DNA of 64,000 nucleotides from Tsukamurella sp. PLM1 (GCF_023168325.1 NZ_AP025688.1:558001-622000); one strand, 5' to 3'. Positions 50,657 to 61,971 are shown, counted from the stretch's first letter. Program-made: numbers and translations. The notes: generated by a model not told the origin, from the sequence alone.

Positions 50657-51560
50657 CTAGAAGGTCAGGTCGACGGTGGCGTTCGGGCCGGCGTCCACGC
50701 CGCCGGGGCCATACAGGGCGAGCGCCGCCCCGCCGTCGGCCGGGGTGGTGACGAGCGTGGCGGCCTGGCCGCAGAACAGCGGCGCGAGGCCGCGGTGTGT
50801 GAGCGAGGTGATGGGGGCTCCGCCGGCGAGCCGGTGCGTTTCCAGGAGTGTGAGCGCCTGCAGCGGGCCGTGCACGACCAGCCCGGGGTAGCCCTCCTCG
50901 CGGGTGGCGTAGGGCCAGTCGTAGTGGATCCGGTGCGCGTTGGCGGTCGCGGCGGAGAACCGTGCCAGCAGAGAGGGATCGGTGCGGAAGCTCCACTCGG
51001 TGTCCGAGCTCCGGTGCAGCGGCGGGCCCGGGACTGGCTGCGTCACGGGCACCTCGGCCGGAGTGCTGGGTTGTGCCGCCGCGGAATCGACGGGCCGCTC
51101 CGCCGCCGGACGGTAGACGAGGTTCTGCACCTCCTCGACGGCGAGGTCACCCGAGCCGTTGAACAGCCGGTACGTGACGTCGACGATCACGAGGCGCCCC
51201 GAGCGGCCCGTCTTTTCCGCAACATTCGTCACCTCGGCCTCGCGGCGGGTTGTGGCGCCGACAGTGAGCGGCCGATGGAAGGTGGCGCGGCCGCCGGCGA
51301 ACATGCGGCGCGGCAGGTCCACCGGGGGCAGGAAGCCGCCCTTGCGCGGGTGGCCGTCGGCGCCCAGCAGACCGAGGCGTTCCAGCGGGGAGTGCGACCC
51401 AGTGCCAGAGCGGAGGGAGCACATCACCGGCGCCGGGAGTCGGCAGCCCGTCGTCGAACAGTGCGGCCAGCGCGGCGACGGGATTCGGATCGATGAGCTC
51501 CTCGGTGATCTCGAGGTGCGGCTCCCAGCCGGGGAACGAGGGGAACACCGGCGCGCTCAC
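50657..51560 (-). pseudogene. Two-domain MaoC/HTD2-type dehydratase, frame broken
   Basis: About 300 residues. N-terminal FAS1-like dehydratase domain (LPPLWHWVAL; LPRRMFAGGRATFHRPL) and C-terminal hot-dog domain with NAHRIHYDWPYA and GLVVHGPLQALTLLE, the architecture of HTD2/mesaconyl-C4-CoA hydratases. This is the only break explained by one extra base: removing one G from the run 51387-51390 gives VALPLERLGLLGADGHPRKG. GTG start overlaps the SDR stop (ATGTGA). Likely hydrates a mesaconyl- or itaconyl-type CoA ester, by family. Confidence 0.82.
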
Positions 51561-52302
51561 ATGAACCGCCCGCCGGTCACCTCGAGCACGGTGCCGGTCA
51601 TGTACGAGGAGAGATCGGAGGCGAGGAACAGTGCGACCGAGGCGATCTCGGAGACCTCGCCAGCGCGGCCCATGGGGATCTCGGACATCTTCGCGTCCCA
51701 GACCTTCTGCGGCATGGCCTCGGTCATCGCGGTACGGATCAGTCCGGGCTGGATCGCGTTGACCCGCACGCCCAGGTGCGCGAGCCCTTCGCGGCCGCCT
51801 TGGACAGGCCGACGATGCCGGCCTTCGCGGCGGAGTAGTTCGTCTGGCCCGCGAGGCCGATCTTGCCGGACAGTGAGCTCATGTTGACGATGGTGCCGCC
51901 GCCGTTCTCGCGCATCACCGCGCCCGCCAGGCGGGTGCCGTTCCAGGTTCCCTTGAGGTGCACGTTGATCACCTGGTCGAACATTTCCTCGGTCATCTTC
52001 CGCATGGTGGCATCGCGGGTGATACCGGCGTTGTTCACCATCACGTTCACCGGGCCGAAGGCCGCGGCTGCGGCGTCGAGGGTGGCCTGCACGGCGTCGG
52101 CGGAGGTCACATCGCACTGGCTGCCGATGGCGACGGCGGACCCGCCGAGCTTCTCGGCGGCTGCCTGCGCGGCCTCCAGATTCACGTCGGCGATCACGAC
52201 ACGGGCACCCTCGGCGACGAACTGCTCCGCGATGGAGTAGCCGATGCCCTGCGCGGCTCCGGTGATGACGGCGGTCTTGCCCTCGAGCAGAGGCTTGGTC
52301 AT
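51557..52302 (-). pseudogene. FabG-type SDR oxidoreductase, frame broken
   Basis: About 248 residues joined. [14 protein letters not shown], catalytic Ser in NMSSLSG and YSAAKAG (Tyr-x3-Lys), ending [13 protein letters not shown]. Typical 3-oxoacyl or 3-hydroxyacyl-CoA dehydrogenase-like SDR. One base restored near 51793 turns KAAAKG into [16 protein letters not shown], the normal family sequence. Sits between the CoA-lyase and the dehydratase in a tightly packed operon and would oxidise the hydroxyacyl-CoA intermediate. Confidence 0.86.
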
Positions 52303-52313
52303 GGTGTGCTCCT

Positions 52314-53150
52314 TCAGTTCTGGTGGTTCGCGATGCGGGCGAGGATGCGGCGGGCGCGGTCCACCACGGGCTTGTCGACCATCGTCCCGTCGACGTTGGC
52401 GACGCCGTCGCCGGCAGCCGCGACCGCGGCGACGACGCTCTCGGCCCAGGCGACGTCCGCGTCGGAGGGGCGTAGCGCGGCGGCGACGGGGCCGAGCTGC
52501 TTCGGGTGGATGCACAGCTTCCCGGCGAAGCCGAGCCGGCGCGCGTACGCGGTCTCGTCGGTGAGCAGGGCCGGGTCGTCGAGGGCTGCGGTCACCCCGT
52601 CGACGGGGCCGGGCAGCCCGGCGGCGGCGGAGGCGAGGACGAGCGCGCCCCGCGTCGGGAGCAGTGCCTCGCGGTCGACGGGATCCACGTCGATCTCGGC
52701 GCCGAGATCGAAGCTGCCGAGCGCAAGGCGGACGACGCCGGTCACGTTGGCGAGACGCGGCGCCTCGAGGACGCCGCGGGCCGTCTCGACCAGCGCGACG
52801 ATCGCGGCGTCGGGCCCGAGGGCGGTGGCGAGCGTCGCGAGCTGCACCGGGTCCTGCGCCTTCGGCTGCACGATCGCGCAGCCGGTCGGGGCGGCGTCGG
52901 CGACGTCGGCGACGTACCACGGGGTGTCGGCGGCGTTGATCCGCACGGCGCAGGGATGCTCGGAGGCCCAGGCCGCGGCGTTCGCCCGCGCGGCCTCCTT
53001 GTTCTCGGGTGCGACGGCGTCCTCGAGGTCGAGGATCACCAGGTCGGCTCCGGCCGCGGCGGCCTTCGCGAACCGTTCCGGCCGGTCCGCGGGCACGAAC
53101 AGCAGCGTGCCCGCCGTGCGGATCGTGCCGTCGAGGTCGGCGCTCGTCAC
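52314..53150 (-). CDS. CitE-family CoA-ester lyase
   Basis: 278 residues of the HpcH/HpaI-CitE fold. [20 protein letters not shown] is the N-terminal signature, [15 protein letters not shown] carries the metal-binding Glu/Asp, and [12 protein letters not shown] the C-terminal one. Related mycobacterial Rv2498c cleaves (S)-citramalyl-CoA in itaconate breakdown and acts on related hydroxyacyl-CoAs. Start GTG overlaps the acyl-CoA dehydrogenase stop (GTGA). It would give acetyl-CoA or pyruvate from the hydrated product. Confidence 0.88.
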   Translation of the reverse strand: MTSADLDGTIRTAGTLLFVPADRPERFAKAAAAGADLVILDLEDAVAPENKEAARANAAAWASEHPCAVRINAADTPWYVADVADAAPTGCAIVQPKAQDPVQLATLATALGPDAAIVALVETARGVLEAPRLANVTGVVRLALGSFDLGAEIDVDPVDREALLPTRGALVLASAAAGLPGPVDGVTAALDDPALLTDETAYARRLGFAGKLCIHPKQLGPVAAALRPSDADVAWAESVVAAVAAAGDGVANVDGTMVDKPVVDRARRILARIANHQN

Positions 53151-54312
53151 TTCAGCGCCCTCTTGGCCTCGCGGACCAGCCCACCACCGATGATCAGGCG
53201 CTGGATCTCGCTGGTGCCCTCGTACAGGCGCAGCAGGCGGACGTCGCGGTAGATCCGCTCCACGGTCATCTCCCGCATGTAGCCGGAGCCGCCGTGGATC
53301 TGGACGGCCTTGTCGGCCACCTGGCCGACCATCTCGGTGCAGTACAGCTTGGCGACCGACGGCGAGATGCGCCGGTCCTCGCCGGAGACGTACTTGGCCG
53401 CCGCGTCGCGGGCTAGCGCGCGGCCGGCCATGATCCCGGTCTGCATGTCGGCGAGATGCGCCTGGACGAGCTGGAAGTCGCCGATCGGGGTGCTGCCCTG
53501 GGTGGTGACGGCGGCGTGCCGCACCGACTCGTCGAGGGCGCGCTGCGCGGAGCCCACCGCGAGGCCCGAGATGTGCACGCGACCGCGGGCGAGCGAGGTC
53601 ATCGCGGCGCGGTAGCCGGTGTCCTCGTCGCCGCCCACGAGCGCCGCGGCGGGCACGCGGACGCCGCTGAACGAGACGTTCGACGTCCACGCGCCCTGCT
53701 GGCCCATCTTCTCGTCGTGGTGCGCGACCTCGAGGCCGGCGTGCCCGCGGGCACGAGGAAGACGGCGATGCCGGGACCGTTGCCATCGGCGGGCCGGGTG
53801 CGGGCGAAGGTCACGAACAGGTCCGCGAGTTTGGCGTTGGTGATGAAGCACTTCTCGCCGTCGATGACCCAGTCCTCGCCGTCGCGGACGGCCTTGGTGC
53901 GCAGGCCCGCCGGATTCGAGCCGGCGCCGGGCTCGGTGAGGGCGAACGAGGCGACCACCTTGCCGGAGGCGATCTTCTCCAGCCACGTCGCCTTCTGCTC
54001 GTCCGTGCCGAAGTTGACCAGGACCTGGCCGGCGATGCCGTTGTTGGTGCCGAACATCGAACGCACCGCGAGCGAGGTGTAGCCGAACTCCATCGCGAGT
54101 TCCACGTCCTGGGCGAGGTCGAGTCCGAGGCCGCCCCACTCCTGCGGGATGGCGTACCCGAACAGGCCCATGTCCTTGGCCTGCTGCCGGATGTCCTCGG
54201 GAATCGCATCGGTGTCGGCGATCTCCCGCTCGCGGGGGACGACCCGGGTCCGGATCCACTGGCGCACCTGCGCCTGGATCTGCTCGAAATCTTCCTGGCT
54301 GACCTCGGACAT
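53147..54312 (-). pseudogene. Acyl-CoA dehydrogenase, frame broken
   Basis: About 389 residues joined. FALTEPGAGSNPAGL and WVIDGEKCFITNAKLAD bind FAD and substrate; the second frame contains MGQQGAWTSNVSFSGVRVP, then IHGGSGYMREMTVERIYRDV and LYEGTSEIQRLII. One C restored at 53735-53736 joins AGTPGLEVAHHDEKMG. The catalytic base Glu is in the YEGTSE motif of this class. First gene of the leftward operon; shares an AT-rich divergent promoter with the MaoC gene at 54489. Confidence 0.88.
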
Positions 54313-54488
54313 GTCGTTCGATTCCCTTCGTGGACGTCTCTACTAGATATAATATATTGAGACGCTGGACACAAGGTCTCGATTCGCTGAACCGGCCCGA
54401 CGGTCAGGTCTTGTGCATATAATATATTTTGGATATGCTCTGGGTCACACCTGGCGACAGTCGCCGGAGAACGAGAGAGGACCGCACC
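54313..54488. promoter_or_regulatory. Divergent promoter with paired AT-rich sites
   Basis: The gap between the two divergent genes is the most AT-rich stretch in the window. ATATAATATATT occurs at 54347-54358 and again at 54417-54428, 70 bp apart, each close to one of the two starts, and contains the palindrome AATATATT. A related sequence, CTATATATTTTATACA, lies before the dehydrogenase gene at 62006. Candidate operator of the GntR regulator at 61263. Confidence 0.6.
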
Positions 54489-54953
54489 ATGCAGGGTTTG
54501 TACTACGAGGAGTTCGAGGTCGGCTCGGTCATCGAGCACACGGTGCGCCGCACCGTCACCGAGGCGGACAACGTGCTGTTCTCCACCATGACCCTGAACA
54601 TGGCGCCGCTGCACCTGGACGCCGAGTACAGCAAGAACTCCATCCACGGGCAGCGGCTGGTCAACAGTCTGTTCCTGCTCGGCCTGGTCTGCGGCATCTC
54701 GATGCACGAGACCACCTACGGCACAACTCTCGGCAACCTCGGCTTCTCGGACATCAAGTTCGCCAAGCCCTGTTTCCACGGCGACACCATCCGCGTCGAG
54801 ACCGAGATCGTGGACAAGCGCCTGTCCAAGAAGCGCGACGATTCCGGGATCGTGACCTTCAAGCACCGCGGCATCAACCAGCGCGACGAGGTGGTCTGCG
54901 AGGCCACTCGCGTGGGCCTCATGCTCACGAAGGCCTCGGGCCCGACCGCCTGA
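54489..54953 (+). CDS. MaoC-type mesaconyl/itaconyl-CoA hydratase-like protein
   Basis: 154 residues. RTVTEADNVLFSTMTLNMAPLHLDAEY supplies the catalytic Asp/His region and NLGFSDIKFAKPCFHGDTIRVE the second half; this pattern is that of mesaconyl-CoA hydratase and mycobacterial Rv2499c, partner of the CitE-type lyase. GAGAGAGGA precedes the ATG; a 20-residue upstream extension is unlikely. Starts the rightward catabolic operon. Confidence 0.85.
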   Translation: MQGLYYEEFEVGSVIEHTVRRTVTEADNVLFSTMTLNMAPLHLDAEYSKNSIHGQRLVNSLFLLGLVCGISMHETTYGTTLGNLGFSDIKFAKPCFHGDTIRVETEIVDKRLSKKRDDSGIVTFKHRGINQRDEVVCEATRVGLMLTKASGPTA

Positions 54954-55010
54954 TCGCTCGCGCAACCGATATCCGACGATGCGGCCGCGGCCGCGCAGGA
55001 AGGAAACGAG

Positions 55011-56951
55011 ATGGCGGAGAACAGATCCGACACACTCGCCTGGGTCCCCACCGACGAGGTGCGCGGTCGCAGCCGGCTGCTCGCCGCGATGCGCGGCTGG
55101 AACGTCGACTCCGTCGCCGCCCTGAACGAGCGCGCCGTAGCGGACCCCGACTGGTTCTGGCGCGCCGCGGTCGCGGACCTGGACATCGAGTTCAGCAGTC
55201 CGTTCGACGCGGTGCTCGACGACTCGGAGGGGAAGCCCTTCCCGAAGTGGTTCACGGGCGGCGTGATCAACGTGGCACAGCTCGCCGCGCACCGGCACGC
55301 GAGCGGCCCGTACGCCGACAAGACGGCCGTCGTCTACGAGGGTGACGCAGGGCAGCGGCGCACCCTCACCTTCGCCGAGCTCTCTGCGCAGGTGCACGCT
55401 TTCGCGGCGAATCTCGCCGGACTCGGCGTCGAGCGCGGTGACCGCATCGTCCTGTTCATGCCCGTCGTGCCCGAGGCCGTCGTCGCCTACCTGGCCGCGG
55501 CACACCTCGGCGCTGTCGTGGTCCCCACGTTCAGCGGCTACGCACCGGAGGCCCTCGCGACCCGGTTGCAGGACTCCGAGGCCAAGGTCCTCGTCACCGC
55601 CGACGGCACCACCCGCCGGGGCAAGCCCGTCGAGATGAAGGTCGTCGCCGACGCCGCGGTCGCGATGGCGCCGTCGGTGCAGACGGTCGTCGTCGTACGG
55701 CACCTGGGCTCGGACGTGACGATGCAGGCCGGCCGCGACGTCTACTTCCACGACCTGCCCGCGGATCCCGTCCCGGTCCCCGTCGCGGCGACCGAGTCGA
55801 ACGACGCGCTCGCGATCGTCTACACCTCGGGCACGACGGGCCGCCCGAAGGGGATCGTGCACAGCCACGGCGGGTTCGCCGTCAAGACGGCCATCGACTT
55901 CGGCTACGCCTTCGACGTCCACGACGACGACGTGGTCTGCTGGATCACCGATCTCGGCTGGCTCGTCGGCCCCATGCTGATGACCGGGCCGCTGCAGCTC
56001 GGCGCCACGATCGTGATGATCGAGGGCCTGCCCACGTATCCGAACGCCGGACGCATGTGGGACGTCATCAACCGCAACGGCGTCACCGTCCAGGGCATCG
56101 CCCCCACGGCCGCCCGCGCGCTGCGTGCCGCCGGCGACGAGGCGCTCGCGGACGTGCCCACCCTGCGGTCCTTCGTCTCCACGGGCGAGGCCTGGGACAT
56201 CCCCACCTGGTGGTGGCTGTTCGAGGAGATCGGCAAGGGGCGCGTTCCGATCATCAACTACAGCGGCGGCACCGAGGTCGGCGGCGGCATCATCGTCGGC
56301 TACCCGTTCCTGCCCGCCGACGCGGCGGCCTTCAACGGCGCACTGCCCGGCGTGCACGCCGCGGTCGTCGATGACGACGGTCGACCGGTCGTTGGGCAGA
56401 TCGGCGAGCTCGCCGTCCTGAACACCTTCCCGGGCCAGACGCACGCCTTCTGGCAGGACCGCGAACGGTACCTGGACACGTACTGGAGCCGGTTCGAAAA
56501 CGTCTGGGTGCACGGCGATCTCGCCTCCGTGGACGAGCGGGGGATGTGGCTCATCCACGGCCGTTCGGACGACACGCTCAAGCTGTCGGGCCGGCGGGTG
56601 GGTCCGGCCGAGATCGAGACCTCGCTCCTGCGCGATGCGCGTATCTCCGAGGTCGCGGTGATCGGCGTGCCCGACGAGGCGCGCGGCCAGCGCGCCGTCG
56701 CCTTCGCCGTCCTGCGCGAGTCGGGCGCGGCACCGTCGGACCTCCAGGACGCGGCGACCACGAACGCCGGCCGGTCCTTCGCGCCCACGGTGTATTCCGT
56801 GGACTGTCTGCCGAAGACGAAGAACGGCAAGATCATGCGCCGCGCGATCCGCGCGCGCTTCCTCGGCGCGGACGCGGGGGACATGTCCTCGCTCGATCCC
56901 GCCACCCTCGAAGCGATTCCCGTCTACGCGGATGACAACAAGGAGAACTGA
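55011..56951 (+). CDS. Acyl-CoA synthetase (acetyl/propionyl-CoA synthetase-like)
   Basis: 646 residues, intact, full length for the ACS class with its N-terminal FDAVLDDSEGKPFPKWFTGG region. Motifs: YTSGTTGRPKG, WITDLGWLVGPMLM (ACS-type), YSGGTEVGGG, SGRRVGPAEIE and KTKNGKIMRRAIRARFLG with the A10 lysine. Activates a short- or branched-chain acid as CoA thioester; the pathway suggests a branched or dicarboxylic acid. Follows the MaoC gene and precedes an acyl-CoA dehydrogenase by one base. Confidence 0.9.
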   Translation: MAENRSDTLAWVPTDEVRGRSRLLAAMRGWNVDSVAALNERAVADPDWFWRAAVADLDIEFSSPFDAVLDDSEGKPFPKWFTGGVINVAQLAAHRHASGPYADKTAVVYEGDAGQRRTLTFAELSAQVHAFAANLAGLGVERGDRIVLFMPVVPEAVVAYLAAAHLGAVVVPTFSGYAPEALATRLQDSEAKVLVTADGTTRRGKPVEMKVVADAAVAMAPSVQTVVVVRHLGSDVTMQAGRDVYFHDLPADPVPVPVAATESNDALAIVYTSGTTGRPKGIVHSHGGFAVKTAIDFGYAFDVHDDDVVCWITDLGWLVGPMLMTGPLQLGATIVMIEGLPTYPNAGRMWDVINRNGVTVQGIAPTAARALRAAGDEALADVPTLRSFVSTGEAWDIPTWWWLFEEIGKGRVPIINYSGGTEVGGGIIVGYPFLPADAAAFNGALPGVHAAVVDDDGRPVVGQIGELAVLNTFPGQTHAFWQDRERYLDTYWSRFENVWVHGDLASVDERGMWLIHGRSDDTLKLSGRRVGPAEIETSLLRDARISEVAVIGVPDEARGQRAVAFAVLRESGAAPSDLQDAATTNAGRSFAPTVYSVDCLPKTKNGKIMRRAIRARFLGADAGDMSSLDPATLEAIPVYADDNKEN

Positions 56952-56952
56952 T

Positions 56953-58116
56953 ATGTCTGAAGAGACCGGCACCAACATCGAGGTCGTCCGCGAGGCGACC
57001 CGCGCCCTGGCCCGCAAGTACGACAACGACTACTGGCTCGAGAAGGACCGCAACCACGAGTACCCGTGGGAGTTCGTCAAGGCCTTCGCCGCCGGCGGCT
57101 GGCTCGGCGCGATGATCCCGGAGGAGTACGGCGGGCTCGGCCTGGGCCTGCAGGAGGCCGGCGCGATGATGGAGGAGATCGCGGCCTCCGGTGCCGGCAT
57201 GTCCGGCGGCTCCGCCATCCACTTCTACGTCTTCCCGCCGGCGCCGATCGTCAAGTACGGCTCGGAGGAGATGAAGCGCAAGTACCTGCCGCAGATCGCC
57301 TCCGGCGAGATGCTGCTGGCGTTCGGCATCACCGAGCCCTCGGCCGGTGTCGACACCTCCCGCATCAAGACGAAGGCCGAGAAGGTCGACGGCGGCTGGG
57401 TCATCAACGGCGAGAAGGTGTTCATCACCAACGCCCAGAACGCGCACCGCATCCTGCTGCTCGCCCGCACCAGCCCGCGCGACGACGAGCACCCGCTGCG
57501 CGGCATGACCATCTTCTGCGCGGAGATGGACCGCGACCACGTCAGCGCCCACGAGATCGACAAGATGGGCCGCGCCGCGATCGACACCAACCAGCTCTTC
57601 ATCGACAACCTCTTCGTCGCCGACGAGGACGTGGTCGGCGAGGTGGGCCGCGGCTTCAACTACATCATCGACGGGCTCAACCCCGAGCGCATCGTCGTCG
57701 GCCTCGAGGGCATCGGCATCGCCCGCGCCGCATTGGAGATCGCCACCGAGTACGCCAAGACGCGCGTCGTCTTCGATCGCCCGATCGGCAAGAACCAGGC
57801 CGTCGCGCACCCGCTCGCGGACTCCTGGATCCGCATCCACGCGGCCCGGCAGGTGGCCATGAGCGCGGCCAAGCTGTTCGACGAGGGCAAGCCCTGCGGT
57901 CCCGAGGCGGCGGCGGCCAAGTACCTCGGCGCCGAGGCGGGCTACGAGACCGCGAACCGTGGTTTCTCCACCCTGGGTGGCTACGCGTACGCGAAGGAGT
58001 ACCACATCGAGCGCCTGCTGCGTGAGGTGCGGCTGCTGCCGAACGCGCCGTTCAGCCAGGAGATGGTGCGCAACTTCGTCTCGCAGCAGGTCCTCGGCCT
58101 GCCGCGGTCGTACTGA
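56953..58116 (+). CDS. Acyl-CoA dehydrogenase
   Basis: 387 residues, intact. FGITEPSAGVDTSRIKTKAE and WVINGEKVFITNAQNAHR for FAD/substrate binding, GFSTLGGYAYAKEYHIERLL at the C-terminus and VRLLPNAPFSQEMVRNFVSQ at the end. The C-terminal base region differs from the YEGTSE type of the other two dehydrogenases here, so it probably uses another substrate. Start ATG two bases after the previous stop. Confidence 0.9.
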   Translation: MSEETGTNIEVVREATRALARKYDNDYWLEKDRNHEYPWEFVKAFAAGGWLGAMIPEEYGGLGLGLQEAGAMMEEIAASGAGMSGGSAIHFYVFPPAPIVKYGSEEMKRKYLPQIASGEMLLAFGITEPSAGVDTSRIKTKAEKVDGGWVINGEKVFITNAQNAHRILLLARTSPRDDEHPLRGMTIFCAEMDRDHVSAHEIDKMGRAAIDTNQLFIDNLFVADEDVVGEVGRGFNYIIDGLNPERIVVGLEGIGIARAALEIATEYAKTRVVFDRPIGKNQAVAHPLADSWIRIHAARQVAMSAAKLFDEGKPCGPEAAAAKYLGAEAGYETANRGFSTLGGYAYAKEYHIERLLREVRLLPNAPFSQEMVRNFVSQQVLGLPRSY

Positions 58117-58157
58117 GCGCCCGCACGCAGAGACCAGGACAGAAGGGAGACGGGGAC

Positions 58158-59270
58158 GTGACCGGACCGCTCGACGGTGTGAAGGTACTGGTGTTGGCCG
58201 GCATGGGCCCCGTGCCCTATGTCTCGATGTTGTTGGCGGACATGGGCGCCGATGTGGTACGGGTGGTGCGGCCGCCCAACCGCGCTGCCCGCGCCCTCGG
58301 CGCGACCGTGGGCCTGACCGATGAGAAGGACGTCGTCAACCGCGCCGTCGGTGCGATCGCCGTCGACCTCAAGAACCCGGAGGGCAAGGCCTCGGTGATC
58401 CGCCTGGCGGCCGACGCCGATGTCTTCATCGAGGGCTACCGGCCCGGCGTCGCGGAGCGGCTCGGCCTCGGCCCCGAGGACCTGCGTCCGCACAACGAGA
58501 AGCTGGTGTACGTGCGCCTGACCGGGTACGGCCAGGACGGCCCGCGTTCGCGCGACGCCGGCCACGACATCAACTACGTCGCCCAGTCCGGGGCGCTGCA
58601 CGCCATGGCCCGCGAGGGCGAGGGCCCGCGGCCCCCGATCAACCTGCTCGGCGATTACGCCGCGGGCGGCGCCATGGGTGCCTACGGCATCGCGTGCGCC
58701 CTCGTCTCCGCCGCCCGTACGGGCAAGGGGCAGGTCATCGACGCCGCGATGGTCGACGGGGTCGCGGCGCTGACCGCCAAGCTCCAGGGGCTGCGCGCGG
58801 CGGGGCTGTACTCCGACGAGCCCGGCACCAACTTCCTGGATTCGGGCGCCCCGTTCTACGACACCTACCGGTGCGCGGACGGCGGCTACATCGCAGTCGG
58901 CGCGCTGGAGCCGGACTTCTACCGCGAGTTCATCGCCCGCCTGGGCGTGGATACGGACCAGTGGCCGGAGCAGGAGGACCGGTCGGAGTGGGCGAACCTG
59001 CGCAAGCTGATCGCCGACGCCGTGAGCGTCCGCACCCGGGACGAATGGGCGGCGGTGTTCAACGGCACGGACGCCTGCGTCACGCCGGTCCTCACCTTCG
59101 ACGAGGCCGCCGTCGACCCGCACAACGCGGAGCGGGGCCTGTACCGCAGCGTCGCGGGTGTCCTGCACCCCTACCCGGCACCCCGGTTCTCCGGCACGCC
59201 CGCGCGGGACCCGCAGGCGCCCAACGGAGATCTGTCGGACGCCGCTGCCGTTGCGGCACGCTGGAACTGA
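58158..59270 (+). CDS. CaiB/BaiF class III CoA-transferase (racemase-like)
   Basis: 370 residues. Begins [34 protein letters not shown], the N-terminal family motif (within residues 3-35), and contains the catalytic Asp in the [19 protein letters not shown]-like segment [10 protein letters not shown]. The overall pattern is that of alpha-methylacyl-CoA racemases, which belong to this family, so it could epimerise a branched acyl-CoA instead of transferring CoA. GTG start after GGGAC. Confidence 0.88.
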   Translation: MTGPLDGVKVLVLAGMGPVPYVSMLLADMGADVVRVVRPPNRAARALGATVGLTDEKDVVNRAVGAIAVDLKNPEGKASVIRLAADADVFIEGYRPGVAERLGLGPEDLRPHNEKLVYVRLTGYGQDGPRSRDAGHDINYVAQSGALHAMAREGEGPRPPINLLGDYAAGGAMGAYGIACALVSAARTGKGQVIDAAMVDGVAALTAKLQGLRAAGLYSDEPGTNFLDSGAPFYDTYRCADGGYIAVGALEPDFYREFIARLGVDTDQWPEQEDRSEWANLRKLIADAVSVRTRDEWAAVFNGTDACVTPVLTFDEAAVDPHNAERGLYRSVAGVLHPYPAPRFSGTPARDPQAPNGDLSDAAAVAARWN

Positions 59271-59312
59271 CCGCACCACTTCGAATCCGCATCGAACCGA
59301 GAGGACGGCGCC

Positions 59313-60103
59313 GTGAGCCGCTACGCCGAGTTCACCGAGCTCAAGATCGACACCCCCGAGGAGGGCATCCTCCGGATCACCCTGGACGCACCGAACCTGA
59401 ACGCCGTGGGCCCCCAGGCCCATCGCGAGTTGGCGGACGTGTGGCCGGTGATCGGGCTGGACGAGTCCGTCCGCGCGGTCCTCATCCGCGGCGCGGGGAG
59501 CGGGCCTTCTCCGCGGGCGGCAGCTTCGACCTCGTCGAGGACATGATCGGGGACTACTCCTCGCGGACCCGGGTGATGCGGGAGGCGCGGGATCTGGTGC
59601 GCAACATCATCGAGGTGCCGCAGCCCATCATCTCCGCGATCAACGGCCCGGCCGCCGGTGCGGGGCTGGTCGCGGCGCTGCTCGCGGACATCTCGGTCGC
59701 CGGTCGCCGGGCGAAGATCGTCGACGGCCACGTGCGGCTCGGGGTCGCGGCGGGCGATCACGCCGCGATCTGCTGGCCGCTGCTCACCTCGATGGCGAAG
59801 GCGAAGTACCACCTCCTCACCAACGAGATCCTCACGGGCGAGGAGGCCGAGCGGATCGGCATGGTCTCGCTGTGCGTGGACGACGACCAGGTGCAGGAGC
59901 GCGCGATGGAGATCGCCCGCAAGCTCGCCGCCGGTTCCCGCGCGGGGATCCAGGGCACCAAGATGGCGCTCAACGGCTGGTACCGCCAGGCGATGCCGAT
60001 CTTCGACGCCTCGCTCGGGCTGGAGTTCTACCACTTCGGCGGTCCCGACGTCGTCGAGGGCGTCACCAGCCACAAGGAGAAGCGGGAGCCGAGGTTCTCA
60101 TGA
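59313..60103 (+). pseudogene. Enoyl-CoA hydratase/isomerase, frame broken
   Basis: About 264 residues joined. The crotonase fold continues after one G is restored in the run 59495-59498, giving [18 protein letters not shown] and then [22 protein letters not shown], the oxyanion-hole region, and the C-terminal helix [14 protein letters not shown]. In this variant the two Glu of classical hydratases are not obvious ([15 protein letters not shown] occupies the region), so it may be an isomerase or hydrolase. Overlaps the next gene by 4 nt (ATGA). Confidence 0.84.
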
Positions 60104-61266
60104 GTTCCGATGTGCAGCACGGCGTGAAGCACGCGCCGCTCGAGGGAGTCACCGTCGTGACCATCGAGCAGGCCATCTCCGCGCCGCTCGCCACCCGCCA
60201 CCTCGCAGACCTGGGGGCCCGCGTCATCAAGATCGAGACGCCCGGTTCGGGGGACTCGACGCGCCACTACGACTCGGTGGTCGGTGGACAGCTCTCGGCG
60301 CACTTCACCTGGCTTAACCACGGCAAGGAATCCGCAGCGCTGGACCTGAAGTCCGAGGCCGATCTGGCACTGCTGCATGGCATCCTGGCGAGCGCGGACG
60401 TCTTCGTCTCGAACCTGGCACCCGGAGCGCTCGGGCGGTTGAGCCTCGGGCCGGCCGAGCTCGCGGCGCGCTACCCGCGGCTGATCATCGTGGACATCTC
60501 CGGCTACGGCGCCGGCGGATCGTACGACCACAAGCGCGCCTACGACCTGCTCATCCAGTCCGAGGGCGGTGTGTGCGTCGACCGGCACCCGGGGCACCCC
60601 GCGAAGCCCGGCGTGCCCGTCGCCGACGTGGGGACTGCGCTGTACACGTACTCGACGGTGCTCGCCGCGCTCTACGACCGCGAGCGGACCGGCCGCGGCG
60701 CCGTGATCCCGATCGCCATGCTGGACACCATCGCCGAGATGATGGGCTTCGCCATCAACGGCGTGATCCACGCGGGCGTCGAGCCCGAACCCGTGGGCCT
60801 GGGTGCGCCGATCGTCGCGCCCTACAGCGGCTACGCGACCTCCGACGGGCAGACCGCGGTCCTCGGGACCACCAACGACCGGGAGTGGGCCAAGCTCGCG
60901 GCGATGGTCGGAAGGCCGGAGCTGGCCGACGATCCGCGATACGCCCGCAACGTCGACCGCGTCGGGGCGCGTGCCGAGGTCGACGAGGTGCTGGCCGGCT
61001 GGTGTGCGCGGCACACACTCGCCGAGATCCAGGCTCTCGCCGACGCCACGGGCATCGGCAATGCGCGCCTGAACACGGTGCGCGACCTCGTAGAGCACCC
61101 GCAGCTGCGTGAGCGCGGGCGGTGGCGCGGGGTGGGCACCCCGTCGGGCCCGGTTCCGGCGCTATTGCCGCCCGGCGTGGCCACCTCTTGGTCGGTGCGC
61201 AGCGGAGACGTTCCCGCGCTCGGGGAGCACACCGTCGCGATCCGCGCCGAGTTCGGCTCCCCATGA
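60100..61266 (+). CDS. CaiB/BaiF class III CoA-transferase
   Basis: 388 residues, intact. N-terminal [40 protein letters not shown], and [14 protein letters not shown]; the later [21 protein letters not shown] holds the catalytic Asp region. Succinyl-CoA:itaconate- and mesaconate-type transferases fall in this group, which would fit the MaoC and CitE-type genes of the cluster. ATGA overlaps join it to both neighbours: crotonase upstream and GntR downstream. Confidence 0.88.
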   Translation: MSSDVQHGVKHAPLEGVTVVTIEQAISAPLATRHLADLGARVIKIETPGSGDSTRHYDSVVGGQLSAHFTWLNHGKESAALDLKSEADLALLHGILASADVFVSNLAPGALGRLSLGPAELAARYPRLIIVDISGYGAGGSYDHKRAYDLLIQSEGGVCVDRHPGHPAKPGVPVADVGTALYTYSTVLAALYDRERTGRGAVIPIAMLDTIAEMMGFAINGVIHAGVEPEPVGLGAPIVAPYSGYATSDGQTAVLGTTNDREWAKLAAMVGRPELADDPRYARNVDRVGARAEVDEVLAGWCARHTLAEIQALADATGIGNARLNTVRDLVEHPQLRERGRWRGVGTPSGPVPALLPPGVATSWSVRSGDVPALGEHTVAIRAEFGSP

Positions 61267-61930
61267 CCTCGGCACCCGCGTCCGCGGTGAAGCTGCCGAC
61301 CTCGCTCAAAACGGCGGCCATGCTGGAGATCCGGCAGATGATCTTCTCCGGCGAGCTCCGGCCCGGCGACAAGATCGACCAGGACCGTGTCGCCGACCGG
61401 CTGGGAGTGAGCCGGCTGCCGGTGCGCGAGGCGGTGATCGCACTCGATGTGGAGGGCGTCGTCGAGCTCGCCCCGCGCCGTGGTGCCTTCGTGGCGGCGC
61501 TGTCGCAGGACGATGTACGCGATCACTACGGGATCCTCGGCGCCGTCTCGGCCTCGCCGCGGCGCGGGCCGCGGCCAGGATGGGTGAGGCCGAGCGCGAC
61601 GCGATGGCGGACGTGATCGGCAGGATGACCTGGGCGGAGCAGCCGGCCGACCGGGAACGCCTCAACTTCGAGTTCCATCGCGCGATCAACCGGGCCTCCG
61701 GGTCACGACGGCTGATGTCCGAGATCAAGGCCCTCGGCGCCTTCGCGCCGATCGGCTTCTACGAATCCCACGACCACTGGCACGACACCGCCAACCGGGA
61801 CCATGGCGCGATCGCGGTCGCGGTGGCGGGCGGTGACTGCGCGGCGGCGCGCGCCGCCACGGAGGAGCACTTCGTGCGCGCCGGCGACCGGGCCGTCGCG
61901 ATGCTGTCCGAGCGCGGATTCTGGCGCTGA
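61263..61930 (+). pseudogene. GntR-family regulator (FadR-type), frame broken
   Basis: About 223 residues joined. Winged helix LRPGDKIDQDRVADRLGVSR with LPVREAVIALDVEG, then, after one G restored at 61550-61551, VSGLAAARAAARMGEAE and the FCD effector domain with FHRAINRASGSRRL metal-site residues. FadR-type regulators bind acyl-CoA or organic acids. Co-transcribed with the catabolic genes and so likely self-regulating; the AT-rich sites at 54347, 54417 and 61972 are its best candidate operators. Confidence 0.86.
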
Positions 61931-61971
61931 CGGACTGCCCGAGCGGCCAGTTGTGTCTCGCGTCACCTACT